The notes under the pieces were generated by a model. That model saw nothing but the letters and a program-made list of their open reading frames with translations, was not told where the DNA came from and ran no database searches. DNA of 64,000 nucleotides from Caldicellulosiruptor danielii. Its GTDB lineage: Bacteria; Bacillota; Thermoanaerobacteria; Caldicellulosiruptorales; Caldicellulosiruptoraceae. Shown here in pieces: positions 20,908 through 28,800 of this stretch (positions are counted from its first letter, which is position 1; every line of letters starts with the position of its first letter). Position numbers and translations under genes: made by a program. The stretch covers positions 1,449,001 to 1,513,000 of the forward strand of contig NZ_CP139957.1 in NCBI RefSeq assembly GCF_034343125.1. Direction: 5' to 3'.

Positions 20908-21036
20908 CGAACATTTTTTAAATATAATATCCGAATGTTTGCCATTTACAAGTACATATTATCAAAGCAAATGACTTTATGTCAATAATTAATTGTGAAC
21001 AAAATTAAGATGTGCTTAAATAATATTCGGAATGAT
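20908..21036. promoter_or_regulatory. CCGAAT/CGAAC motifs near the purine operon promoter (PurBox-like)
   Basis: Three related motifs lie between the htrA terminator and the permease: TTCGAACATT (about 20907-20916, plus), ATATCCGAATGTT (20927-20939, plus) and CATTCCGAATATT (21024-21036, minus). The last two match the Firmicute PurBox AWWWCCGAACWWT at 11 of 13 positions. Their spacing (about 24 and 90 bp) is not the 16-17 bp of known PurR targets, so PurR control is only a guess. Confidence 0.3.
20958..20985 (-). promoter_or_regulatory. Promoter of the purine permease/pur operon
   Basis: On the minus strand a perfect TTGACA (20980-20985) is followed after 16 nt by GATAAT (20958-20963). Transcription would start near 20951 and give a leader of about 60 nt before the GTG. 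I see no purine riboswitch core in that leader. Confidence 0.6.
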
Positions 21037-21042
21037 AATATA

Positions 21043-21085
21043 CAAAAAAACAGGTCACACCTCTTTTTAAAAGATGTGACCTGTT
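21043..21085 (-). terminator. Rho-independent terminator after htrA
   Basis: AACAGGTCACA (21049-21059) pairs perfectly with TGTGACCTGTT (21075-21085), an 11-bp stem. On the minus strand it is followed by a run of seven T. It lies 21 nt past the htrA stop. Confidence 0.88.
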
Positions 21086-21106
21086 CAAATTTTTCCGAAA
21101 TTACTT

Positions 21107-22336
21107 TTAGTCGTTAGTAGTTGTATCAACAGGAGTACCCAAGGTCACTTTAAAGTCCTTGGTCTGGCCATCTCGCAGAACTCTTATGGTTATCACGTCA
21201 CCAATCTTATGATTTGAAAGTATTGATTGAATATCCGAAAATGTAGTAACTTTCTTTCCATCTATCTGCAAAATTATATCTCCTTCTTTTAAACCAGCTT
21301 TTGCTGCACCTGTGCCTGGATAAACCCTTGAAATATACATCCCCATTACATTACCAGATCTGTCATAGTACTCCATAACAGATATACCTATAGTTGGTCT
21401 TAAAACTTTTTTATACCTCATTAAATCGTTTATAATCGGTTTTACATAGTTTATTGGTATAGCAAAACCCATTCCTTCCACACCTGTTTGAGAAATCTTT
21501 GCTGTGTTGATGCCAATAACCTCACCGCTGCTATTTACGAGTGCTCCTCCACTGTTACCTGGATTTATCGCAGCATCAGTTTGAATCAGTGGAATCTGAA
21601 TACCATTTCCCATATCAAGTTTCCTATTGACCGCACTAACAACACCAAATGTAACTGTCCCAGCAAACTCCTGCCCCAGAGGATTTCCTATTGCAACCAC
21701 AAACTCTCCAACTTTTACTTTTGATGAGTCTCCAAGCGGAGCAACAGTCTTTACATATTTCGGATCAATTTTCAAAAGCGCTATGTCACTCAAAGCATCA
21801 GTCCCAATAATTGTAGCCGGCACTTCCTTTTCACCTGATAAAATCACCGTGACAGATTTTGCACCTGATACTACGTGGTTGTTTGTCACAACATAACCAT
21901 CTTTACTAATAATAACCCCAGAGCCCTCACCTATTGTGATTTCCTGTTCTTCATCTGTCCACCAGTTATAAGCTGTTCCTTTGTTTTTAATTCCCACAAC
22001 AGCTGGACCAACCTTTTGTGCCACATCTGTCACAAATGAACTGTTACCAGAATTGAGTACAACTGTTTTTGTAACAGGTTCTGTGGTGGTGGAATTATTC
22101 AAGCTGAAACTGTTCAACGTAGAGTTAACATCATTCTTGAAATTATTAAAGTTTGCACCAAAATATGCCATAAAGAGTATTGAGATTAGTAATGCACCAA
22201 TGAGACCTCCTATTAGCCCTGCAACTATATACTCTTTTGCTGACTTTTTCTTTCTTATTGTTTTAGGAATTTCAAAATTAATAGGACTATATGATGGTTG
22301 ATAGTTTGGAGTTTCAAAATCAAATTTATCTGTCAT
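21107..22336 (-). CDS. htrA: HtrA/DegP-family membrane serine protease
   Basis: Cell-surface quality-control protease. It is 409 aa: a cytoplasmic N-terminal stretch, one transmembrane helix (about residues 35-60, VAGLIGGLIGALLISILFMAYF), a low-complexity linker, a trypsin-like domain and one PDZ domain near the C terminus (about 305-395). The catalytic triad is visible as His in VVTNNHVVSGA, Asp in LSDIALLKID and Ser in NPGNSGGALV. The start is ATG with GAGAGGTG upstream. It follows the two-component genes at 22428-24528, and a WalR-like box precedes it, so envelope-stress control is plausible. Confidence 0.96.
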   Translation of the reverse strand: MTDKFDFETPNYQPSYSPINFEIPKTIRKKKSAKEYIVAGLIGGLIGALLISILFMAYFGANFNNFKNDVNSTLNSFSLNNSTTTEPVTKTVVLNSGNSSFVTDVAQKVGPAVVGIKNKGTAYNWWTDEEQEITIGEGSGVIISKDGYVVTNNHVVSGAKSVTVILSGEKEVPATIIGTDALSDIALLKIDPKYVKTVAPLGDSSKVKVGEFVVAIGNPLGQEFAGTVTFGVVSAVNRKLDMGNGIQIPLIQTDAAINPGNSGGALVNSSGEVIGINTAKISQTGVEGMGFAIPINYVKPIINDLMRYKKVLRPTIGISVMEYYDRSGNVMGMYISRVYPGTGAAKAGLKEGDIILQIDGKKVTTFSDIQSILSNHKIGDVITIRVLRDGQTKDFKVTLGTPVDTTTND

Positions 22337-22399
22337 TTTTGTTCACCTCTCAATTTGTTTTTTCACTTATAATTCTACCCCTTGTTTTTGAAAAAAATA

Positions 22400-22416
22400 T
22401 TAACGAATTGTTAACA
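22400..22416 (-). promoter_or_regulatory. WalR/PhoP-type direct repeat upstream of htrA
   Basis: Read on the minus strand, TGTTAA-CAATT-CGTTAA lies 64 bp before the htrA ATG. It matches the WalR box TGTWAH-N5-TGTWAH at 11 of 12 positions in the WalR orientation. The site also has partial dyad symmetry. The response regulator at 23857-24528 is the obvious candidate to bind it; this is inference. Confidence 0.45.
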
Positions 22417-22427
22417 AATAATAAAAA

Positions 22428-23832
22428 TTATTTTAAATCAAGCGTAAATGTAAACTTTGAGCCAGCTCCTTCCTCACTTTCAACCCAGATGTTCTGTTTA
22501 TGAAGTTTTATAATCTCTTTTACAATTGAAAGCCCTAACCCAACTCCATTTTCGAGGCTTCTTGACTCATCAACCTTATAAAACCTTTCCCAGATAAGCT
22601 TTTGAAGCTTTTCAGGAATACCCACGCCCGTATCTTGTATTGTTATATAAACTTTACCATTTACTACTTCAGAATATATATAAATCTTTCCGCCCAACCT
22701 TGTTATACTTTATAGCATTGTCAAGAAGATTGTGAATAACCCTGCTTATCAAATCCCTATCTGCCTTGACAACAAGTTCTTCATCCACTTGCAGAGTTAC
22801 ATCTATTTCTTTTTCTTCTATCCGCTTTTCAAACTTAATTAGCTCCTCTGCAATCACAGAATAAATCTTAAATTCACTTAAATTAAGATTTATTTTCCCC
22901 CACTCAAGTCTTGACAATTCTAAAAGTTGATTAATCAAGTTATTAAGCTTTATAACTTCCTCCTTTACAAGAGTCAAATAAAAATCTCTTTTGTCATCTG
23001 GAATGGTCTTATCCAATATACCTTCCACAAATCCTCTTATAGAGGTAAGAGGAGACCTGAGCTCATGCGACACATTCGAGATAAAACTTTTTCGCATCAT
23101 CTCCAAGTTTTCTAATTTTTCGGTCATATAATTAAAAGATGAGATGAGTTCATTAATCTCGTCATCACTATTGTTTGGAATAGGAATTTTTTGTGAAAAA
23201 TCACCTTCAGCTATCTTTCTTGAAGCCTGTGCAAGCTTTTTAATAGGAGTGATAATCCTTTGAGTCAGTGCATATGTTATTATCAAAACGACTAAAACTT
23301 CAAACAATGTAATAAGCCAAATTATTCTGTTATACATCTTTAATGTCTGCCTTATTTCATCTGTTGAAGTAATAAGAAGAAGTCCTGACACAACATGATT
23401 ATTTATCACTACCGGATACCCTATCACAAGATATTCTCTTTTTATCATATCCCCTATAAGAAGCTTTTTTACAGTAATCTCGCCTTCAAACAGCCTGTCT
23501 CTTATCTTTCTCAGATTTAAATCATCTATATATACCTGTTCATCCGAGTTTAATATTACATTTGCATTTTTGTTTATCAATAAGATTGAAGCATTCAGAT
23601 AATCCCGCAAAAATCTAATCTCGAATCTAAGTCTATCTTGTTCCAAAAACCCTGTTATATACCAAAGAGCAAGTCCGGTTGCAATTTTCTCAGCTTCACG
23701 AATAAGCTGAGTCTGTTTTTGGGAGACAAAATAGTTTTCTGTCAGATTATTGAGCACCGTCCCAAAAATTAAAAACCCAACTGCAATTATGACTGTATAT
23801 GTCACCACAAATTTGAAATATATAGATTTCAA
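22428..23832 (-). pseudogene. Sensor histidine kinase, frameshifted in the ATPase domain
   Basis: Membrane sensor kinase, broken by a frameshift. From a TTG start (GAGGAAGTG SD) the first frame encodes a TM helix (about 8-28), an extracytoplasmic domain, a second TM (about 168-190), HAMP, the H-box SNVSHELRSPLTSIRGF and the N-box HNLLDNAIKYN, and ends at 22669. The remaining G1/G2 boxes (DTGVGIPEKLQ, GVGLGLSIVKEI) continue in another frame (22428-22697). An extra G in the GGG at 22693-22695 explains it: without it the protein reads NKVGGKIYIY. Either the kinase is inactive in this strain or there is a sequencing error. The partner is the response regulator 25 nt upstream. Confidence 0.85.
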
Positions 23833-23856
23833 TTCTTTTCACTTCCTCAACAAAGC

Positions 23857-24528
23857 CTAAATTTCAAACTTATAACCCACACCCCAAACAGTCTTTATCT
23901 TCCATGGATATTTATCTTTTTCAATCTTTTCTCTTATTCTTTTGATATGTACATCAACTGTACGAGTGTCTCCAACAAAGTTGTAACCCCATATATGGTC
24001 AAGAAGTTGTTCACGGGTAAACACCTTGTTAGGATGTGACGCTAAAAAATATAAAAGCTCTATTTCTTTCGGTGGCATATCTATTATTTTGTCTTCAAGC
24101 TTCACTTCGTATGTAGTGAGATTTACTGTGAGATTTGGATACACAACCACCTTTTCGTCATTTACCTCACCCTGTGTTCTTCGCAGCACTGCTTTTATGC
24201 GGGCAATTAGTTCTTTTGGATCAAACGGTTTTACAATATAGTCATCTGCTCCCAACTCTAATCCAAGTACCTTATCAAATGTCTCTCCCTTTGCAGTGAG
24301 CATTATAATTGGAATGTTACTAATCTTTCTAAGTTCTCTACAGACTTCATATCCATCTTTTTTGGGAAGCATAATGTCCAGTATTACAAGGTCGGGCATT
24401 TCATTTTTGAACATAGCAATTCCATCCATACCATTGTGAGCAACCACCACTTCAAACCCTTCTTTTTCTAAGTAGAGTTTTATTACCTCACATATCTTTA
24501 TATCATCATCAATGACAAGGATCTTCAT
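23857..24528 (-). CDS. OmpR/PhoB-family response regulator (WalR/ResD-like)
   Basis: DNA-binding response regulator of 223 aa. The receiver domain has the acidic pair DDD near residues 7-9, phospho-acceptor Asp in LVILDIMLPKKDG (about residue 52), the switch Thr in IIMLTAKG and Lys in IVKPFDPKEL. The C-terminal winged helix ends with RTVDVHIKRIREKIE and IKTVWGVGYKFEI. It is followed by its kinase and htrA in the order RR-HK-HtrA, which recalls WalR-WalK-HtrC neighbourhoods. I cannot separate WalR from ResD or PhoP-like by sequence alone. Confidence 0.95.
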   Translation of the reverse strand: MKILVIDDDIKICEVIKLYLEKEGFEVVVAHNGMDGIAMFKNEMPDLVILDIMLPKKDGYEVCRELRKISNIPIIMLTAKGETFDKVLGLELGADDYIVKPFDPKELIARIKAVLRRTQGEVNDEKVVVYPNLTVNLTTYEVKLEDKIIDMPPKEIELLYFLASHPNKVFTREQLLDHIWGYNFVGDTRTVDVHIKRIREKIEKDKYPWKIKTVWGVGYKFEI

Positions 24529-24546
24529 CCTATTTCTACCTCTCCT

Positions 24547-25524
24547 TTACACAACTTTATATATTTCATCTATTGGTAAATCATTGATATAAATTCTCTC
24601 TTTACTTTTAGAAATAAATTCTATACCAGGTTTTTCCACAATTTCTCCAACTATGCAGCATTTAATACCATTTTCCCAGAGCTTTTTTACCAGTTCATCT
24701 GCCCTGTTTGTCGTAATTAACATACTTCCACTTGAGATAAGCTTATATGGATTTAAATTAAAAAAAGCGCACACTTTCTGAACAGCACTACTAAGATTTA
24801 TCATATTTTCATATATTATTGCACCTTTACTAGATGCTTTACATACCTCATATATAGCTCCAAAAAGCCCACCTTCTGTAATATCATGCATACTGGAGGC
24901 ATATTCTCTTGCTATCATCCCTTCCTTTACAACACTTAATTTTTCTACAAAGCTTTCTATTTCTTTTTCTTCGAGGCTATTTAATATACCTTTAAGTTTT
25001 TCCTTATACTTGTTATATAAAATAAAAGTACCTTCTAAACCTATTGTTTTTGTGATAACAATTTTATCACCCGGTTTTGCTCCACCTGTAGAGATAAGAA
25101 GCTCTTTTTTTACCTTTCCAAAACCAGTTGAAACAATCAATGGTCTTGTAACTGCAGTTGTCACTTCGCTATGTCCGCCCAAAAGAATCACATTTAATTT
25201 ATTGCAAGCATCTCTTATTTGACCCAATATATTTGCAAATTCATCCTCACTACTTCCGGGGGGAAGAAGCACAGTAGTAAGTACACCCAGCGGCTCAGCT
25301 CCAGCTGCCGCCAAATCATTACAGGCAACAACCACCGACAAAAAACCACTCATACTGTCGCCTGCTGTAATTGGGTCGGTGGTAAGAACAGCTATTTCTC
25401 CTTCGATATCCACAGCAGCACAATCTTCTCCAATATTAGGAAATAGCAAAATGTTTTTGTTGGTCCTTAAGTTGCTAAAGACATACTTCTGCAGTATCTC
25501 TACTGGTACTTTCCCTATATCCAA
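24547..25524 (-). CDS. AIR-synthase-related protein (HypE/ThiL/PurM fold)
   Basis: A 325-aa member of the PurM-like superfamily, whose known members (PurM, ThiL, HypE, SelD) use ATP to activate an oxygen atom. Visible are the metal/ATP region GEDCAAVDIEGE, LTTDPITAGD, ACNDLAAAGAEPLGVLTTVLLPPG and LGGHSEVTTAVTRPLIVSTGFG, which resemble HypE more than PurM. There is no HypE-type C-terminal cysteine and no hyp genes nearby, so the substrate is unknown. The start is TTG with GGGGGT upstream. It ends 18 nt before the response regulator gene. Confidence 0.85.
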   Translation of the reverse strand: MDIGKVPVEILQKYVFSNLRTNKNILLFPNIGEDCAAVDIEGEIAVLTTDPITAGDSMSGFLSVVVACNDLAAAGAEPLGVLTTVLLPPGSSEDEFANILGQIRDACNKLNVILLGGHSEVTTAVTRPLIVSTGFGKVKKELLISTGGAKPGDKIVITKTIGLEGTFILYNKYKEKLKGILNSLEEKEIESFVEKLSVVKEGMIAREYASSMHDITEGGLFGAIYEVCKASSKGAIIYENMINLSSAVQKVCAFFNLNPYKLISSGSMLITTNRADELVKKLWENGIKCCIVGEIVEKPGIEFISKSKERIYINDLPIDEIYKVV

Positions 25525-25550
25525 AAAAAGACCCCCTTTGCCCCTTCAAT

Positions 25551-25910
25551 TTAAAATACTCTATCTGGCAAAAATATATCAAACATCCCTACAACAAAAG
25601 AGGTAATTAAGTTAGCTATAATGGGTACTTTAATACCTGGTACTGACATATTACCGAAATACAAAATAGCAAAAGTAACTAAAAAAGCAATTATTCCTCT
25701 TCCTATAGGGGTTCTATAAAGTGTTGTTATTCTCTCAATTATATATGTTATCACAGATATTGCTACAATTAAAGCTATTCCTATCATCCAATTGCTGAAT
25801 ACAAAGTTAGGGTAGATTAGCTGCATCAAAAGCATCATAAAAGAAGCAACAACAAATCTCACAATTATACCAAGCCAGCTTGCATACCTTTTTTCAGTTT
25901 TTTCACTCAT
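25551..25910 (-). CDS. Small integral membrane protein (DUF2512/YndM-like)
   Basis: A 119-aa protein with four predicted membrane helices (about residues 13-31, 36-58, 68-86 and 94-113) and a short charged N terminus (MSEKTEKRYASW). It resembles the DUF2512 family of small Firmicute membrane proteins of unknown function. An earlier in-frame start exists, but GGAGGT lies 9-10 nt before this ATG, so this ATG is preferred. The SD itself lies in one arm of a long inverted repeat whose other arm is the end of pgsA. Confidence 0.75.
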   Translation of the reverse strand: MSEKTEKRYASWLGIIVRFVVASFMMLLMQLIYPNFVFSNWMIGIALIVAISVITYIIERITTLYRTPIGRGIIAFLVTFAILYFGNMSVPGIKVPIIANLITSFVVGMFDIFLPDRVF

Positions 25911-25916
25911 AACAAA

Positions 25917-25973
25917 AGCACCTCCTATTTGTAGGTTAACCAACTTACAATGCAGTTATTCATGGGAGGTGCT
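25917..25973 (-). repeat. Nested inverted repeat that can hide the SD of the DUF2512 gene
   Basis: AGCACCTCC (25917-25925) is perfectly complementary to GGAGGTGCT (25965-25973). The loop contains a second imperfect hairpin (TTGTAGGTT 25929-25937 with AACTTACAA 25942-25950). In the mRNA the arm at 25917-25925 is the SD of the downstream gene. The other arm is the Ser-Thr-Ser codons just before the pgsA stop, so a ribosome finishing pgsA would open the structure. Translational coupling is inferred. Confidence 0.6.
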
Positions 25974-26492
25974 CTTGAGTCTTTTATATTCATTTACATA
26001 TTTTGTTACATACATGACAAGTGCAAAAATAGCAAAAATTATAGCCAATATGAGGATATGAAAAGAAACCTGCCATCTCAAAATTAACGAAATAATAGCT
26101 ATGTAAAACAAAAAAGTTGAAAGCTTGCCATAGATATTAGCAGAAACAACTATTTTAATTTTCCCATATAAGAGAGCTGAACCTATTATCATAAAAATCT
26201 CTTTTGCAAGGACAATATAAAAAACCCATGAAGGTATATACTCTTTCAAAACAAGGCACCACAAGACAGTAAGTATCATCAACTTGTCTGCAAGCGGGTC
26301 AAACAGCTTTCCAAATTGTGTAACCATATTGTATCTTCGGGCAATAAAACCATCCAAAATATCAGTGAGTCCGGATAATAAAAATACACTTAGCGCTATC
26401 AGATAATTAAACTTTAATTGAGAAAAAAATACTGCAACAAATACTGGTACCAATATAAATCTCAAAATTGTGAGAATATTTGGAAGATTCAA
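25956..26492 (-). CDS. pgsA: CDP-diacylglycerol-glycerol-3-phosphate 3-phosphatidyltransferase
   Basis: PgsA makes phosphatidylglycerophosphate from CDP-diacylglycerol, the committed step to phosphatidylglycerol. It is 178 aa with about five membrane helices. The CDP-alcohol phosphotransferase motif is complete: DGFIARRYNMVTQFGKLFDPLADK, with DG, AR, G and two Asp at the required spacing. The start is TTG (MNLPNILTILRF) with AGAGGTG upstream. The last codons form a stem with the SD of the next gene. Confidence 0.96.
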   Translation of the reverse strand: MNLPNILTILRFILVPVFVAVFFSQLKFNYLIALSVFLLSGLTDILDGFIARRYNMVTQFGKLFDPLADKLMILTVLWCLVLKEYIPSWVFYIVLAKEIFMIIGSALLYGKIKIVVSANIYGKLSTFLFYIAIISLILRWQVSFHILILAIIFAIFALVMYVTKYVNEYKRLKSTSHE

Positions 26493-26567
26493 TAACTACA
26501 CCTCTTTTTTCTTTTGTCACTTTTTATGATTTTATCATATTTTGAAGATAATATCTACATCATATCT

Positions 26568-27212
26568 TTAGCTTACATTCTCACTCTTTTCTACTTTTTC
26601 TAACTTAAATATTGAAACTTCGTAAGCCGTTCTGATTTCTATCCCACCATCTTCTAATTTCTTTTGATAATCTCTACTTTGCACTCTTCCCCATATTTTT
26701 ATGTTATCACCTATTTGGAACGTACTGGCAAAACGTGCATTTCTCCCCCAAGCAATGCAAGGAATATAATCAGACTTTCCATAAAGTCTATTTACAGCAA
26801 GCAAAATATCTGTTATTTCCCTTCCTAAGGGCGTGGTACGGTACTGAGGTTTTTTACATACATATCCATTTAAGAAGATCTCATTGATATTTTTCGAGGG
26901 GTCAATACTCTCAATATTTTTAATGTCCCTTGCAAATACTGTTAAGATGAGTCTGTTGCCTACGTTTGAAGGATTGTTGTATGACCTGAACTGTCCTAAT
27001 ACTTCTGCTAAGTTTCCCTCTTCAAGATTTACATTGATTAAAAGTCTATCAGAAACTGTTACTATTAAGACATCCTTTTGTTGAGAAAGTCGAGGAATTT
27101 CAAGTTTAAATGTAAAAAATCTTTCACCAAAACTTTCATGACTAAATTTAAGTGGAGTAACAACCTTTCCACATAAGTAAACTCTATTGTTTTCTAAAGG
27201 ATTTTTTGACAT
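26568..27212 (-). CDS. SSB-like protein with two OB-fold domains
   Basis: A 214-aa protein that looks like two tandem single-stranded-DNA-binding OB folds. The first (about 1-110) begins NRVYLCGKVVTPLKFSHESFGERFFTFKLEIPR. The second (about 112-205) begins NEIFLNGYVCKKPQYRTTPLGREITDILLAVNR and contains YIPCIAWGRNARFASTFQIGDNIKIWGRVQSRDY, a typical SSB/PriB pattern. It lacks the acidic, Pro/Gly-rich SSB tail ending in DDIPF, so it is unlikely to be the main SSB. ATG at 27212 is preferred because AAGGATG lies about 11 nt upstream; a GTG three codons earlier is almost on top of the SD. Confidence 0.85.
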   Translation of the reverse strand: MSKNPLENNRVYLCGKVVTPLKFSHESFGERFFTFKLEIPRLSQQKDVLIVTVSDRLLINVNLEEGNLAEVLGQFRSYNNPSNVGNRLILTVFARDIKNIESIDPSKNINEIFLNGYVCKKPQYRTTPLGREITDILLAVNRLYGKSDYIPCIAWGRNARFASTFQIGDNIKIWGRVQSRDYQKKLEDGGIEIRTAYEVSIFKLEKVEKSENVS

Positions 27213-27275
27213 GGCAAACACTCATCCTTTCGTACTTTATTAGCCTATTTTTATACTATTCAGCAAAGTAAATTT

Positions 27276-27869
27276 TTAGACATTCAAATTCAAACCACAC
27301 AGACTTTTTAAAGTAGCAGAAATCACACAAACAAATATCCCCTCTTCCTCTTTTTGTAGATTTTCTTTTTCTTTTATTTCTTTCTCGGCAATAATATTGC
27401 CATCAATGGTCTCAACAGCTCTCTGGAAAAATAGGCTCAGGCTTACTTTGTTGTCACTGCTATAATCAAGATGAGTTATATTAATGGTGTTTTGGGATGA
27501 AAAACCTATGTCAACAACCTTACAAGAAGCTTTTTTTAATACCATTGGTAAGCTGTTGTCCATAAAAATTAAAATTTTCTGGTGTTTATCAAAAATACCT
27601 TCCCACTCACATAAGATCTCGTTTTGAAGTACAACAACCAGTTCACAATATTTAATGACATTTTGTGGATAATCTAAATAAAAAATGATATAATCGAATG
27701 GAAGATCAAAATCTGTAAGCAAACTTGTAATTTTTTCATCATTATTTTTTTCATACGCTAAATTTATCTCTAATATTTTTTTACCCCTTTTTTTTACAAA
27801 ATCAACAAAGTAGGTTTTAAACATCTCTTTATACGATAGGTTTTTATACAATACACCTATTTTTATCAT
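27276..27869 (-). CDS. Uncharacterised 197-aa protein
   Basis: I do not recognise a defined domain. The N-terminal half alternates strands and helices (MIKIGVLYKNLSY, PFDYIIFYLDYP, YCELVVVL, KILIFMDN), suggesting a Rossmann-like or Mur-ligase-like alpha/beta fold. The later part (VVDIGFSSQNTINITHLDYSS ... FQRAVETIDGNII) vaguely recalls small clostridial conserved hypotheticals. Near residues 165-180 is a Lys/Glu-rich stretch. It is an independent gene between an SSB-like gene and a deacetylase, with no close coupling to either. Confidence 0.65.
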   Translation of the reverse strand: MIKIGVLYKNLSYKEMFKTYFVDFVKKRGKKILEINLAYEKNNDEKITSLLTDFDLPFDYIIFYLDYPQNVIKYCELVVVLQNEILCEWEGIFDKHQKILIFMDNSLPMVLKKASCKVVDIGFSSQNTINITHLDYSSDNKVSLSLFFQRAVETIDGNIIAEKEIKEKENLQKEEEGIFVCVISATLKSLCGLNLNV

Positions 27870-27936
27870 TTTATTTCTCCTTGCTGTTTTTTTACCGCAT
27901 ATATTAGTGTAGCCATTCTTCTTTCAATTATTTAAG

Positions 27937-28704
27937 TCACCTTTCTATTTTCCTCTGAACACCTTGATGGTCAATATAATAACCATCTTTGTATATTAGT
28001 TCAGATACTGTTACAAATTGATACCCCTGCTTGGAAAGAGTACTGAGTATAATTGGCAGAGCATACTTAGTATTTTTAGCATTATTATGAAACAATACGA
28101 TAGAGCCACTTTTTATTCTCTTCAATACTCTCTGTGCAATCTCTTGTGCAGATAAATCCTTCCAATCAAGTGAATCAACATCCCACTGGATAATGTAATA
28201 TCCCAATGAATAAAGTGTTTTTATTAAAGTATTATTGTAATCACCATAAGGGGGTCTAAAAACTACTGGTTTTTTATTAATAATCTTCATAATTTTACCT
28301 TCACAGCTCTTAATATCTCTAATTATCTCAGATTCAGATAATCTTGACATGTGAAGATGTTTGTCAGAATGGCTTCCTACTTCATGCCCCTGACTGAAGA
28401 TATATTTTACATCTTCAGGATATTTCTCTACCCAAAAGCCTACAAGGAAAAAAGTAGCTTTTGCATTGAATTTTTTGAGTATACTAAGCAGTTCTTTTGT
28501 ATCGTCGTTTCCCCATGCAGCATCAAATGTTAGAGCTATTTTCTTGTCATCCCTGTCAACACAGTAGATTGGTAAAAGCTTTTTTTGATTTGCAACCTCT
28601 ACAGTTAGCTTTGAATAGATAAAAATAATGTTTATTGTGAGCAAAACAAGAATTGTGATTAAGACCAGCTTTATAATCTTGGAAATGTTAAAAACTCTTA
28701 TCAT
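27937..28704 (-). CDS. pdaB: Polysaccharide deacetylase, PdaB-like
   Basis: A 255-aa carbohydrate esterase family 4 enzyme that removes N-acetyl groups from a cell-wall glycan. Residues 9-30 form a membrane anchor or signal. The NodB domain follows: motif 1 ALTFDAAWGNDD (the PdaB form of TFDDG), motif 2 GSHSDKHLHM with the two zinc His, motif 3 RPPYGDYN, motif 4 WDVDSLDW and motif 5 IVLFHNN. In Bacillus, PdaB acts on spore cortex or its precursors. If this organism does not sporulate, a vegetative wall role is more likely. Confidence 0.93.
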   Translation of the reverse strand: MIRVFNISKIIKLVLITILVLLTINIIFIYSKLTVEVANQKKLLPIYCVDRDDKKIALTFDAAWGNDDTKELLSILKKFNAKATFFLVGFWVEKYPEDVKYIFSQGHEVGSHSDKHLHMSRLSESEIIRDIKSCEGKIMKIINKKPVVFRPPYGDYNNTLIKTLYSLGYYIIQWDVDSLDWKDLSAQEIAQRVLKRIKSGSIVLFHNNAKNTKYALPIILSTLSKQGYQFVTVSELIYKDGYYIDHQGVQRKIER

Positions 28705-28761
28705 TGTCTATTTCACAAAGTTTGTTCTAAGGTTAATTTATGAAAATGACAGCAATAATAT

Positions 28762-28800
28762 GAAAAAATAGAGTAGCATATTTTTTACATAATGCTACTC
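28762..28800 (-). terminator. Rho-independent terminator overlapping the end of the DivIVA-like gene
   Basis: GAGTAGCAT (28771-28779) and ATGCTACTC (28792-28800) form a perfect 9-bp stem. On the minus strand the stem is followed by TATTTTTTC. The 5' arm encodes the last residues of the coiled-coil protein and its TAA sits in the loop. Confidence 0.85.

Noticed and set aside
20890-20957. Guanine/adenine riboswitch in the purine operon leader
   Set aside because: The leader is about 60 nt and lacks the three-stem purine aptamer core sequences on the minus strand.
24547-25524. Thiamine-monophosphate kinase (ThiL) as name
   Set aside because: The fold is shared, but motifs look closer to HypE-like AIR-synthase relatives and no thiamine genes are nearby; a general name is safer.
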